Assembly: GCA_016789785.1 (NCBI GenBank)
Contig: JAEUQE010000323.1
Span: 1-7,762 of the forward strand
DNA: 7,762 nt
Source: Bryobacterales bacterium
GTDB lineage: Bacteria; Acidobacteriota; Terriglobia; Bryobacterales; Bryobacteraceae
Direction of reading: 5' to 3'
The position numbers were made by a program, and so were the translations under genes. Below the pieces are notes generated by a model that saw only the letters and a list, made by a program, of their open reading frames with translations, was not told the DNA's origin and searched no databases. Position 1 is the stretch's first letter. The number at the start of each line of letters is the position of its first letter. Shown piece after piece: positions 1 to 7,762 of the stretch.

Positions 1-173
1 AACACCAGACTATCAGAATACGTCACTCAAGCGGCCCACCAAATACGTCACCGTATTTTCGAATAGGAGTACTAAGCCAATTCCCATATCGGTCGAATCG
101 GTAGGGACATGGTTGTTGGGAACTGGCTTGGCCGATCCTACCGGTCGAATATCGATCGGACAGTCGGAGTGCC
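1..173. other. Non-coding tail beyond the minus-strand operon, repeat-rich
   Basis: No convincing gene is seen here. It lies just after the stop codon of the SBBP propeller gene. A 10-bp direct repeat AATACGTCAC occurs at 17-26 and 42-51. The second copy forms part of a hairpin (41-47 with 52-58, 7 bp). In a minus-strand transcript the loop of that hairpin is GUGA, a GNRA-type tetraloop, but no U-tract follows, so it is not a classical terminator. Further arms are 76-85 with 118-127 (9 of 10 complementary) and 99-105 with 137-143 (7 of 7), which interleave in pseudoknot order. CGGTCGAAT is repeated directly at 90-98 and 142-150. A transcript-end or regulatory role is possible but unproven. 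Confidence 0.4.
41..58 (-). terminator. Candidate transcript-end hairpin with GNRA-like loop
   Basis: A perfect 7-bp inverted repeat (AAATACG / CGTATTT) surrounds a 4-nt loop that reads GTGA on the minus strand. It is the most compact perfect hairpin downstream of the operon, about 115 bp past the last stop codon. The stem is AT-rich and lacks a following T-run in the minus direction, so intrinsic termination is a weak guess. A 3'-end stability element is equally possible. Confidence 0.2.
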
Positions 174-1481
174 TCATCCCGGCGGGCGAGGCGACACTCG
201 CACCAGGATGGCGTCGGTTCTGCCACCACGGTAGGGCTCGGAGCCGAGTCCCGTCGAGGACGAAAGGCCAACCACCCACACGCTTCCGTCTGGCGCAGTG
301 GCGATGCCTTCCAGCATCTCGGCCTTGTTGCCGCCGAAGTAAGCCGCCGCATCGGGTTCGCGATGCCCGGGACGGAACGAGGCCACGAACCCATCGTCAG
401 CGCCAGCGTACTTTCCCTGTGCCTTCAGTCCCGCCGAGCGTGTCAGCCCCGCAATCCACAGTCGGCCGTTACGGTCGATGCGCAGGCTGTCGCCATTGAA
501 ACCAGCCCAATCGTCCGCGGGTCCGCCAAACAAGGCCGCATACCGCCGTTTCTTTAGCGCGGCATCGAAGCCTAGAAGAAAGACATCCGCGTCTGAGCCC
601 TTCCGTTGACCCGGAAAAACGCGCGAGACGACGGTGCCGAGCACGTGCGGCCGGCCTTTGTAATCGGCCACTACGGCCCGTCCGCGGTCTCCGGAAGCTT
701 CTCCGATGGAAACAGAGGCCACAGGTTTCCATTGACGCAGGTCGATCTTCGACACAAAAGCGCCTTTACCAGTAAAGCCTGTGACAAACAGCGATCCACG
801 CTCATCGAACGCAACTCCGTTCGCGGATCCCTCGCCAAGCGTCAGCACTCGCACTCGGCCGCTGGCGGGGATTTCCGCGACATATGCGTAGCTCACCTCG
901 CTTGCCGGCGATCTGGTTCCTGCACAGAACACGCGGCCGGCGGGAGCGATGGCCAGACCTTCACACCCCGCATCGCCAATCATGACGGTGCGATCCACGC
1001 GCCCCTCGGCGTCGAGCCGCGCGACAAAGGCATTGGATTCGCCCCGCGTTCCGTGAACTTCGGATGGGTGGATGGGGAAGTCCGGCGAGCGAGTGGAGCT
1101 GACCCAGACGGCGCCGTCGGCGTCGACAGCGATGCGGAAGACGGCATCCCATCCCGATCCCCCGATTCGCGTCGTGTAGACCCGCCTGGAAGTTCGCGGA
1201 TCGAACTTGACCACGAAGGCATCCATATCCTCTTTCTCCGCGCCTATAAAGTCAATCGAATTGGAGTGACAGGCAAGATACGCGAAGCCGGAACGGTCAA
1301 AGGCAATTCCGTCGCAATCGTCCGCACCCGCGCCGCCGAGATAGATCGCGGAGATCATGAGCGCAGACAGAGTCCCAGGCATAGCTATCAGCTTATGCGG
1401 TTCGCGGATCACGCGGGCCGAGGCTCCCAAGAGCAAGGCAATACTCACTGCCGGGTGACCGCACGGATCAGGAAGCAACAC
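174..1481 (-). CDS. Exported SBBP-type beta-propeller protein
   Basis: This 435-residue protein consists of recurring propeller blades and has no enzyme motif that I recognise. Blade signatures recur as a Gly-Gly turn, then an Asp-x-x-Gly strand (AVDADGAVWVSSTRS near 118-131, DERGSLFVTGFT near 226-237, DRNGRLWIAGLTRSAGL near 336-352, APDGSVWVVGLSSSTGL near 396-412) and a DAFV/NAFVARLD-type strand. This matches the SBBP (beta-propeller repeat) pattern common in secreted Acidobacteria proteins, with about six or seven blades covering residues 45-430. The start is uncertain. GTG at 1481 lies 12 bp after the stop of the upstream gene but has only a weak ribosome site. GTG at 1412 (residue 24) has GGGAG 11 nt upstream and gives a plausible signal peptide ending around ISA before the first blade. 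ATG at 1382 has no visible ribosome site. The protein is probably secreted or periplasmic and acts as a scaffold or binding protein. It is co-directional with three other exported proteins and likely last in the operon. Confidence 0.8.
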   Translation of the reverse strand: MLLPDPCGHPAVSIALLLGASARVIREPHKLIAMPGTLSALMISAIYLGGAGADDCDGIAFDRSGFAYLACHSNSIDFIGAEKEDMDAFVVKFDPRTSRRVYTTRIGGSGWDAVFRIAVDADGAVWVSSTRSPDFPIHPSEVHGTRGESNAFVARLDAEGRVDRTVMIGDAGCEGLAIAPAGRVFCAGTRSPASEVSYAYVAEIPASGRVRVLTLGEGSANGVAFDERGSLFVTGFTGKGAFVSKIDLRQWKPVASVSIGEASGDRGRAVVADYKGRPHVLGTVVSRVFPGQRKGSDADVFLLGFDAALKKRRYAALFGGPADDWAGFNGDSLRIDRNGRLWIAGLTRSAGLKAQGKYAGADDGFVASFRPGHREPDAAAYFGGNKAEMLEGIATAPDGSVWVVGLSSSTGLGSEPYRGGRTDAILVRVSPRPPG

Positions 1482-1493
1482 CTCGACGCTTAC

Positions 1494-2513
1494 TCACTGT
1501 CCCGTCCGCACGCAGAGCCCCACCGTGTCGTACACAAGATGGGGAACGTAATTCCTGTTGTCTATCAATCCAATCGATACAACCAGATTGTGCAGGACAT
1601 ACTCCTCACTCCGATCGGGCGAAGGCCCGCAAGAGGGCGTGCCGGGAGGAACGGACTTGGGTACGCGAAACACGATCTCGTACAGGCCGACGAAACCTTC
1701 CAGCATCCGCACCTCCACCAGTCCGTCGCTCGGGAGGCCGCCCGAGCGCTGCCGCAACACAGGGCCACCCTCGCGGTTTATGCCAAAGCGGAACGCGATA
1801 CCGACTGCATCCGCGAGGGTGCCTGTTCCGATAGTGAGACGCTCGTCCGGCCCCGCCGGCACGCCCGTGAGAGGTCTCGGCTGCCCCGGGGGATAATCGT
1901 TGTAACCAAGGCCGACCGCCAGCACCTTCACACTCTCTCCCGGAGTCGCGGGCGCCCACTGATGGACCAAAGTGCCGTTCACCCGCCGGACGGTCTGACT
2001 GAAGGGCTGCTCCGGGAAGGCCGTCTGCAGAGCACCATAACCCTTCAGAATGCGGGGAAGGCGGCTGCAGGGTAGCGTCGGCAATGAGGCGACCCGCCGC
2101 CCGTTTTTCGAAACGTTGATGTATCCGCCACCAGTGAGGTCTCGGTAGTTCAGGTCCAACTCAAACGGGATCTGAACAACAACGCCCACGACATCCGGGC
2201 ACGGGCGCACCATGCATGCCGGAATCAGTCCGAGAATCGCTGCCTGATGGACCGGGCCTTTGGTGCGCTCCCACCCTTCCACCTCGACGGAGACGCCTTC
2301 GAACGTCGTTGGAAGCACGCCCTTCGGAGCGAAGACGGGCCCTGCGAGTTCGATGCCCAGGCCATGCACCCAGAGCGTCGTCAATTCGCCCGCAGCCACG
2401 CGAAATGGCGCCGACGGTAACCGGTCCGAAACGTCAAGGACGTACCCTGGCTGCCCGGGACAAATGCCCGCAAGCAATGCCATACAAGCGGAAAGAAACG
2501 GCCAACGGAACAC
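1494..2513 (-). CDS. Exported TIGR03437-like protein, paralogue B
   Basis: The protein has 339 residues from a GTG start at 2513. That start is chosen because GAGAGG sits 6 nt upstream and because the N-terminus then aligns with paralogue A. The frame stays open to 2660, but that extension has no counterpart in A. Residues 1-21 form a signal peptide (hydrophobic LSACMALLAGICPG before Gln). The body follows the TIGR03437 layout: an early PGE/AGEL...WVHGL segment, FEGVSVEV, VVVQIPFELDL (residues ~113-121), PGESVKVLAVGLGYND (~191-206), then GFVGLYEIVFRVP (~273-285) near the end. It is clearly homologous to A, roughly half identical by eye. Compared with A it has an insertion with two cysteines at ~100 and ~105. 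In Bryobacterales this domain usually sits at the C-terminus of large secreted proteins; here it is a stand-alone protein. Function is unknown; an extracellular structural or adhesion role is inferred only from export and neighbours. Confidence 0.85.
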   Translation of the reverse strand: MFRWPFLSACMALLAGICPGQPGYVLDVSDRLPSAPFRVAAGELTTLWVHGLGIELAGPVFAPKGVLPTTFEGVSVEVEGWERTKGPVHQAAILGLIPACMVRPCPDVVGVVVQIPFELDLNYRDLTGGGYINVSKNGRRVASLPTLPCSRLPRILKGYGALQTAFPEQPFSQTVRRVNGTLVHQWAPATPGESVKVLAVGLGYNDYPPGQPRPLTGVPAGPDERLTIGTGTLADAVGIAFRFGINREGGPVLRQRSGGLPSDGLVEVRMLEGFVGLYEIVFRVPKSVPPGTPSCGPSPDRSEEYVLHNLVVSIGLIDNRNYVPHLVYDTVGLCVRTGQ

Positions 2514-2519
2514 TGTATA

Positions 2520-2541
2520 CCTCTCGAACGGCGACCGTTCG
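2520..2541 (-). promoter_or_regulatory. Ribosome binding site of paralogue B with abutting hairpin
   Basis: On the minus strand GAGAGG (2525-2520) precedes the GTG start at 2513 by 6 nt and fixes the start of paralogue B. Directly upstream is a perfect 7-bp stem with a 3-nt loop (2525-2531 with 2535-2541, CGAACGG/CCGTTCG) that shares one base with the ribosome site. A hairpin in this place can affect ribosome access or protect the 5' side of a processed transcript; which applies here is unknown. The leader CGAGAGG-N-ATACA closely resembles the one before the mini-ORF at 3812. Confidence 0.5.
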
Positions 2542-2763
2542 CGCCCGGCTCTTGGGGTCGCCGGACTGCTGGCTCTCTCGACATCAGTCAGCACAGAAAA
2601 CTCCGAGAGACAACGGTCCGGCGGACACGGATCGCCGCCGCAGTGCCGGGGCGCGCGCACGAGGAAACACCCTGGAACCGGCGAGAGCGCTTTCGTGCGG
2701 CGTGCCCCAACATGGTTTCGTGACTCGCCTTGCCAAGCTGACGAATCGCCGGACGCGGGCAGC
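2542..2763. other. Gap between paralogues A and B, no gene seen
   Basis: This is about 220 bp of GC-rich sequence between the stop of A and the leader of B. Reading frames on either strand here give Arg-rich translations with no recognisable domain or ribosome site. No clear intrinsic terminator or promoter was found. The gap is unusually long for an otherwise compact operon, so B and the SBBP gene may have their own promoter or represent a separate insertion or duplication. Confidence 0.4.
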
Positions 2764-3771
2764 CTACTTTGTCGTCTTCACACAGACACCGACCGTGTCG
2801 AAGATCGGGCCGCCTCCTCGCCCGCTGTGCATGTATCCGATCGAGACCGCCAGATTGTTCCGGACACGCTGGCCGTTCAGATCCGACGGTAAACCACATG
2901 GTGGAGTGCCCGATGGAACGGAGTCAGGGATGCGAAATGTGATTTGGTACAGTCCCACCGCACCTTCCAACAATTTCGCCTCCAGCAGCCCTTCGCTTTC
3001 CGGCGCGCCTGTCTCCCGGATCCCCACCGGCCCGCCTTCCACGTTCGCTCCGAAGCGAAATGCGATCCCGAACGTGTCCGCGATGGTGCCGGTCGCTACA
3101 GTGAGGCGATAGTTCGGGCCGGCCGGGACTCCGGTCAGGGGCTTCGGCTGGCCGGCGGGAAAATCGTTGTAGCCAAGCCCGGCGGCGATCATCTTCACCG
3201 TCTCACCCGGAGCCACTGGCGTCAGTTCATGGACCCAACTCCCATCCAGCCGCGACACGGCCCGAAAGTGCTCCGGGAACGCAATTGCCAAGGCTCCTGG
3301 CGACCCCTTCAGAATGTGTGGCAGGCGGCGGTAGGGCTTGGTAGACACGGACGCGATCAGCAGCCCATTCTTGCGGATGTTGACTCGTCCCGCGCCTGCG
3401 GGCGTAGTGCCTCCGTCGTATAGGTCGAGTTCATACGGGATTTGCACCATAACCCCGATCAGATCCGAATGTGGGATCAGTCCGACGATGGCGGCATTGT
3501 GCACCGGGCCTCTCTCGAGGAGCACTCCCAGCACGTCGACCGAGACCCCTTCGAAAGACGTAGGTAGAAGGGCTTTCGGAGCAAAGACCGACTTGGCAAG
3601 ATCAATTGCTAAACCATGCACCCAGAATGTCTTCAATTCACCGGGAGCCACGCCACGAACGAGGGGCCACCTCACATCGTCCGTGACGTCGATGACCACC
3701 CCAGGCGTCTGCCCCAGGCAAGTACCGGCGAGGGATGCCAGCCAAAGTGCAAGCATTATGCCTCGGTTCAT
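2764..3771 (-). CDS. Exported TIGR03437-like protein, paralogue A
   Basis: The protein has 335 residues. The ATG at 3771 is supported by AAGGAG 6 nt upstream (3783-3778). Residues 1-20 form a signal peptide (MNRGIMLALWLASLAGTCLG, then Gln); the cysteine is not in a good lipobox. Domain landmarks are APGELKTFWVHGLAIDLA (~42-59), FEGVSVDV (~73-80), IGVMVQIPYELDL (~105-117), APGETVKMIAAGLGYND (~187-203), GQPKPLTGVPAG (~207-218) and GAVGLYQITFRIPDSVPSG (~270-288). The order and the PGE...AGLG...GLYQ...RIP wording match the TIGR03437 family, typical of Solibacter and Bryobacter. The start codon overlaps the stop of a 14-codon mini-ORF (ATGA), suggesting coupled translation. It is a tandem paralogue of the protein at 1494-2513. 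No catalytic residues are apparent and the function is unknown. An extracellular matrix or envelope role is inferred from export and the SLH neighbour. Confidence 0.87.
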   Translation of the reverse strand: MNRGIMLALWLASLAGTCLGQTPGVVIDVTDDVRWPLVRGVAPGELKTFWVHGLAIDLAKSVFAPKALLPTSFEGVSVDVLGVLLERGPVHNAAIVGLIPHSDLIGVMVQIPYELDLYDGGTTPAGAGRVNIRKNGLLIASVSTKPYRRLPHILKGSPGALAIAFPEHFRAVSRLDGSWVHELTPVAPGETVKMIAAGLGYNDFPAGQPKPLTGVPAGPNYRLTVATGTIADTFGIAFRFGANVEGGPVGIRETGAPESEGLLEAKLLEGAVGLYQITFRIPDSVPSGTPPCGLPSDLNGQRVRNNLAVSIGYMHSGRGGGPIFDTVGVCVKTTK

Positions 3772-3808
3772 CGGGGACTCCTTTTTGCGGATGTTCCTTC
3801 GTTGTTCT

Positions 3809-3812
<4 letters not shown>
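3768..3812 (-). CDS. 14-codon mini-ORF joining the SLH gene to paralogue A
   Basis: ATG at 3812 starts a 14-residue peptide (MKNNEGTSAKRSPR). It has a good ribosome site: GAGAGG followed by a 9-nt spacer. Its ATG overlaps the TGA of the SLH gene, and its own TGA overlaps the ATG of paralogue A, both as ATGA. The ribosome site of paralogue A lies inside it. The peptide is hydrophilic with no known motif, so the act of translation, rather than the product, is the likelier function. It could also be a remnant of an older start of paralogue A. The double overlap is directly visible; expression is inferred. Confidence 0.45.
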
Positions 3813-6160
<2,348 letters not shown>

Positions 6161-6375
6161 CGAGTTGAATGCGGAGATCGAACAGCCTACCTTTAGTTAC
6201 CACAATACTGATCCGAACACAAGCATGTTTTTTGTAAATCCCCTGAAGTTGCCGCGGCATTGCGCGAATGCGGATCGCGGCGCCGATGGGCTAGCCCGGG
6301 CTAGCCCCAACACTTTTCGCTCTTGTGTTTTCGCGCCGCGCATCTCGCGGTTAGCGCAGGCCGAGGTGAACGAAA
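6161..6375. other. Divergent intergenic region upstream of the SLH gene
   Basis: No gene is convincing here. On the minus strand a weak promoter-like pair can be drawn: TTGTGT at 6222-6217 and TAACTA at 6199-6194, 17 nt apart. The -10 match is poor, so this is only a candidate. The stretch 6181-6240 is more AT-rich than its surroundings, as expected for a promoter region. It also contains the palindrome at 6288-6307. A short plus-strand frame starting at 6165 has no ribosome site and no known motif. Confidence 0.35.
6288..6307. repeat. 20-bp perfect palindrome made of two 10-bp palindromes
   Basis: The sequence GGGCTAGCCCGGGCTAGCCC is its own reverse complement. It is also a tandem repeat of the self-complementary decamer GGGCTAGCCC. 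It could bind a dimeric regulator or form a cruciform or strong hairpin between the two divergent genes. No T-run follows on either strand. It lies ~70 bp from the transposase remnant, so an element-derived origin is also possible. Confidence 0.7.
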
Positions 6376-6522
6376 ATGCGCGATCGTCCAGGTACTACGA
6401 GCCTGGTGAAGGCGGGGTTGCGAGTCGGCGAAGAGTACTGGTGGTCGAGCGCTTATGATCCACCAGGGGCGATTCGCCGGCCCCGCACGGGCCTCGGTAG
6501 GATTGTCGAGGCGGCAGCCTGA
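6376..6522 (+). pseudogene. C-terminal remnant of a REP-associated tyrosine transposase (Y1/RAYT family)
   Basis: A 48-codon frame contains LVKAGLRVGEEYWWSSAYD (residues 10-28). It closely resembles the conserved C-terminal block of Y1/IS200-like REP-associated transposases, of the form NPVKAGLV..PEDY.WSSA. The upstream parts of the family, including the His-hydrophobic-His metal site and the catalytic Tyr region, are absent; an in-frame stop (6367-6369) lies just upstream. The remaining fragment is about a quarter of a normal protein and cannot be active. The match is by eye to a short motif, so confidence is moderate. The REP-like units just downstream support it. Confidence 0.5.
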
Positions 6523-6573
6523 AGTCCGCGTTACCGTAGCCGGGGCCGATTCCGGTGCCTTCTGCTCTACGAA

Positions 6574-6601
6574 CCTACCATGAGCCTGCCTCACCGTGAG
6601 C
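6574..6601. repeat. Pair of REP-like short palindromic units
   Basis: Two near-identical units occur in direct orientation: CCTACCATGAGC (6574-6585) and CCTCACCGTGAGC (6589-6601). The second contains an 11-bp interrupted palindrome (CTCAC-C-GTGAG). The wording resembles the ACCATGAGC / TCACCGTGAGC core of widespread bacterial REP elements; the minus-strand translation reads TVRQAHG, a familiar sign of such repeats in spurious ORFs. Their position 50 bp after the transposase remnant fits a decayed RAYT-REP locus. Confidence 0.5.
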
Positions 6602-6881
6602 AGCGCCGCGCCAGAATGCGTATCACATGCCAACTCGTCCACAGAGCCGGCGAGCAAGGCGCGGGGGCCTTACCAAAACAAAATCACCTCATCATGCTTA
6701 AAACAACTTGACCTCGAAATGTTTTTTCAGGTAGAACTGATACAAGCGAATTGAGCCCCACCTCCCCCCCTTTTGCTCAGTTCGCTCCCGCAACCTCCCC
6801 TCCGGCGTGAGGGTTGGCCAGGCACCCCGCAGCCCGCTCCGGCGGGTGCGGGACGGAAGTTGAAAGGGGGGTCTCCAGTCC
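6602..6881 (+). promoter_or_regulatory. Leader region of the OmpA-family gene
   Basis: No gene is seen here. A candidate promoter is TTGACC (6708-6713) with TAGAAC (6732-6737), spacing 18 nt: a good -35 but a mediocre -10. Downstream are two hairpins. The first is CCCTC/GAGGG (6798-6802 with 6809-6813). The second is a strong GC stem with one bulged G: 6826-6831 plus 6833-6837 pair with 6842-6852 around a TCCG loop. The second ends 29 nt before the start codon. A G-rich ribosome site (AAGGGGGG, 6864-6871) lies 10 nt before the GTG. The hairpins may affect translation or mRNA stability; this is inferred only from position. Confidence 0.35.
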
Positions 6882-7762
6882 GTGAACCGCATTGCCGCGT
6901 TCGCACTCTTGTTGTGCGCCGCTCCAGCCCTCTGGGCGCAGGGGCTCAACACCACCGCCAGCAAGGACGACTGGGAAGAGATCAACTTTGAATTCGATTC
7001 CTCCACACTCGTCGACGGCTACCCGAGCCTCCTCCGTCTTGCCGGCCTCCTGAAATCCAATCCCGCCTATCGCGTCAAACTCGTCGGGCACACCGATTCC
7101 CGCGGCGCCGAACAATACAACGAGCGTCTCGCCATGGCGCGCGCCGCATCGGTAAAGAGTTTCCTCGAAAAGTACGGAGCATCGCCGAGCCAGATCGAAG
7201 CCTATGGATCCGGTGAGCGCGAACCGAAAGTGGAAAACCGCAGCAACGACGGGCGTTTCATGAACCGCCGGGTCATCGTTACCGTGCTCGACGACAAAGG
7301 GCGCGTGGTCAGCGCGGGCAGCGTCGGCGATGCGATTCGCGGTCTCGAACGCGCGCAACAGCCGGCCAGCAGCGGATCGTCATCGGCACCCGTGGCGGTG
7401 CCCGATCCGCGCTCCCAACAAAGCATCGAAGAACTGCAGCGCCGACTCAATGATTGCTGCTCCGATATTCTGAAACGCCTGGACACGCTGGCGGACATTC
7501 TCAACGGACTGCGCCAGCTTCGCAAGGAAAACGCCGGCATCAAGGACGATGTCGACAAGCTGCAAAAATCGCAGGACAATCTTCGCGACCTGCTCCAATC
7601 GCAGCCCAAGCCGCTTTCCGCGCAGGACACGCAGAGCGCCGCACAGAAGGGCGCTTCCACCGCGATCCAGAAGCAGCAGAGTCCGCACTTCTCGCTGCTC
7701 GGTATAAATCTCGGCGCCGACGATGAGGGCCGTGTCACATTCTCCGGACGCGGACGCTACTT
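6882..7762 (+). CDS. OmpA-family peptidoglycan-binding outer-envelope protein (3' end outside window)
   Basis: The frame from GTG 6882 is open for 293 codons and runs off the window edge. Residues 1-19 form a signal peptide (AAFALLLCAAPALWA before Gln). Residues ~34-136 are an OmpA-like domain: INFEFDSSTL, then VKLVGHTDSRGAEQYNERLA (67-84) with the peptidoglycan-contact Asp72 and Arg87, YGSGEREP (108-115) and the closing NRRVIVTVLD. Residues ~178-240 are rich in heptad Leu/Ile and charged residues and are probably a coiled coil. A Gln/Ser/Ala-rich linker follows. The last residues (HFSLLGINLGADDEGRVTFSGRGRY) begin a new region of unknown type, possibly beta-rich. The expected role is anchoring an envelope structure to peptidoglycan in the periplasm. 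The order is unusual: in classical OmpA proteins the barrel comes first and the peptidoglycan-binding domain last. It is divergently oriented from the SLH operon. Confidence 0.93.
   Translation, partial: MNRIAAFALLLCAAPALWAQGLNTTASKDDWEEINFEFDSSTLVDGYPSLLRLAGLLKSNPAYRVKLVGHTDSRGAEQYNERLAMARAASVKSFLEKYGASPSQIEAYGSGEREPKVENRSNDGRFMNRRVIVTVLDDKGRVVSAGSVGDAIRGLERAQQPASSGSSSAPVAVPDPRSQQSIEELQRRLNDCCSDILKRLDTLADILNGLRQLRKENAGIKDDVDKLQKSQDNLRDLLQSQPKPLSAQDTQSAAQKGASTAIQKQQSPHFSLLGINLGADDEGRVTFSGRGRY

Noticed and set aside
606..2075. 489-codon plus-strand open frame
   Set aside because: It runs antisense across both the SBBP gene and paralogue B. Its translation is Arg/His-rich with no domain, while the minus strand encodes recognisable protein families. 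It is a high-GC shadow frame.
2514..2660. Upstream extension of paralogue B to a start at 2660
   Set aside because: The 49 extra residues are not signal-like and have no counterpart in paralogue A. GTG 2513 has an excellent ribosome site and starts a signal peptide.
2588..2899. Minus-strand frame with LGHAARKRSRR, vaguely like the end of an integrase
   Set aside because: Only a few residues resemble the LGH motif. The tyrosine and neighbouring conserved residues are missing, and half of the frame overlaps paralogue A.
2216..3112. 298-codon plus-strand open frame
   Set aside because: It is antisense to paralogues A and B, has no family signature and spans the gap between two real genes.
6165..6458. 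97-codon plus-strand frame upstream of the transposase remnant
   Set aside because: It has no ribosome site and no recognisable motif, and it overlaps the palindrome and the remnant in a different frame.
6301..6657. 118-codon minus-strand frame containing TVRQAHG
   Set aside because: This wording is what REP-like repeats give when translated. The frame has no domain and is explained by the repeat units and the transposase remnant on the other strand.
6777..7358. 193-codon minus-strand frame (and another at 7202-7738)
   Set aside because: Both are antisense to the OmpA-family gene, which has clear signal peptide and domain motifs on the plus strand.

Overview
The window looks like chromosomal DNA of an Acidobacteriota member, most likely Bryobacterales/Solibacterales. 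Three things suggest this: two exported proteins with the layout of the TIGR03437 ('Solibacter C-terminal') family, an SBBP-type beta-propeller, and an SLH-domain/sialidase-like propeller protein with Cys-x5-Cys SLH repeats. The assignment is an inference from protein families; no marker gene is present.

Layout. Positions 1-173 carry no gene but have several short direct and inverted repeats. Positions 174-6160 hold a minus-strand gene cluster, transcribed right to left: a large SLH + BNR-like propeller surface protein (3809-6160); a 14-codon mini-ORF (3768-3812) joined by ATGA overlaps to the genes on both sides; paralogue A (2764-3771); a 250-bp gap; paralogue B (1494-2513); and an SBBP beta-propeller protein (174-1481) 12 bp after B. 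All four large products are probably exported, so this reads as an envelope or secreted-protein operon. Positions 6161-6881 are a divergent intergenic region. It holds a 20-bp perfect palindrome, an apparent remnant of a REP-associated tyrosine transposase (RAYT) and two REP-like units. From 6882 to the window end, on the plus strand, lies the 5' part of an OmpA-family gene: signal peptide, OmpA peptidoglycan-binding domain, coiled coil, then the start of an unidentified C-terminal region.

Main discovery candidate. The 5' end of the SLH gene contains a perfect 15-unit CT/GA dinucleotide tract (6064-6093). The only start codon with a strong Shine-Dalgarno sequence (ATG at 6101, GGAGG 8 nt upstream) lies immediately before it. 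With 15 units that ATG runs into a stop after 17 codons. With 16 or 13 units it would read straight into the SLH protein with a normal signal peptide. This is the architecture of a slipped-strand, phase-variable contingency gene, caught in an OFF register (or mis-sized by sequencing). Because the SLH stop overlaps the mini-ORF start, and the mini-ORF stop overlaps the start of paralogue A, the switch could also affect downstream translation.
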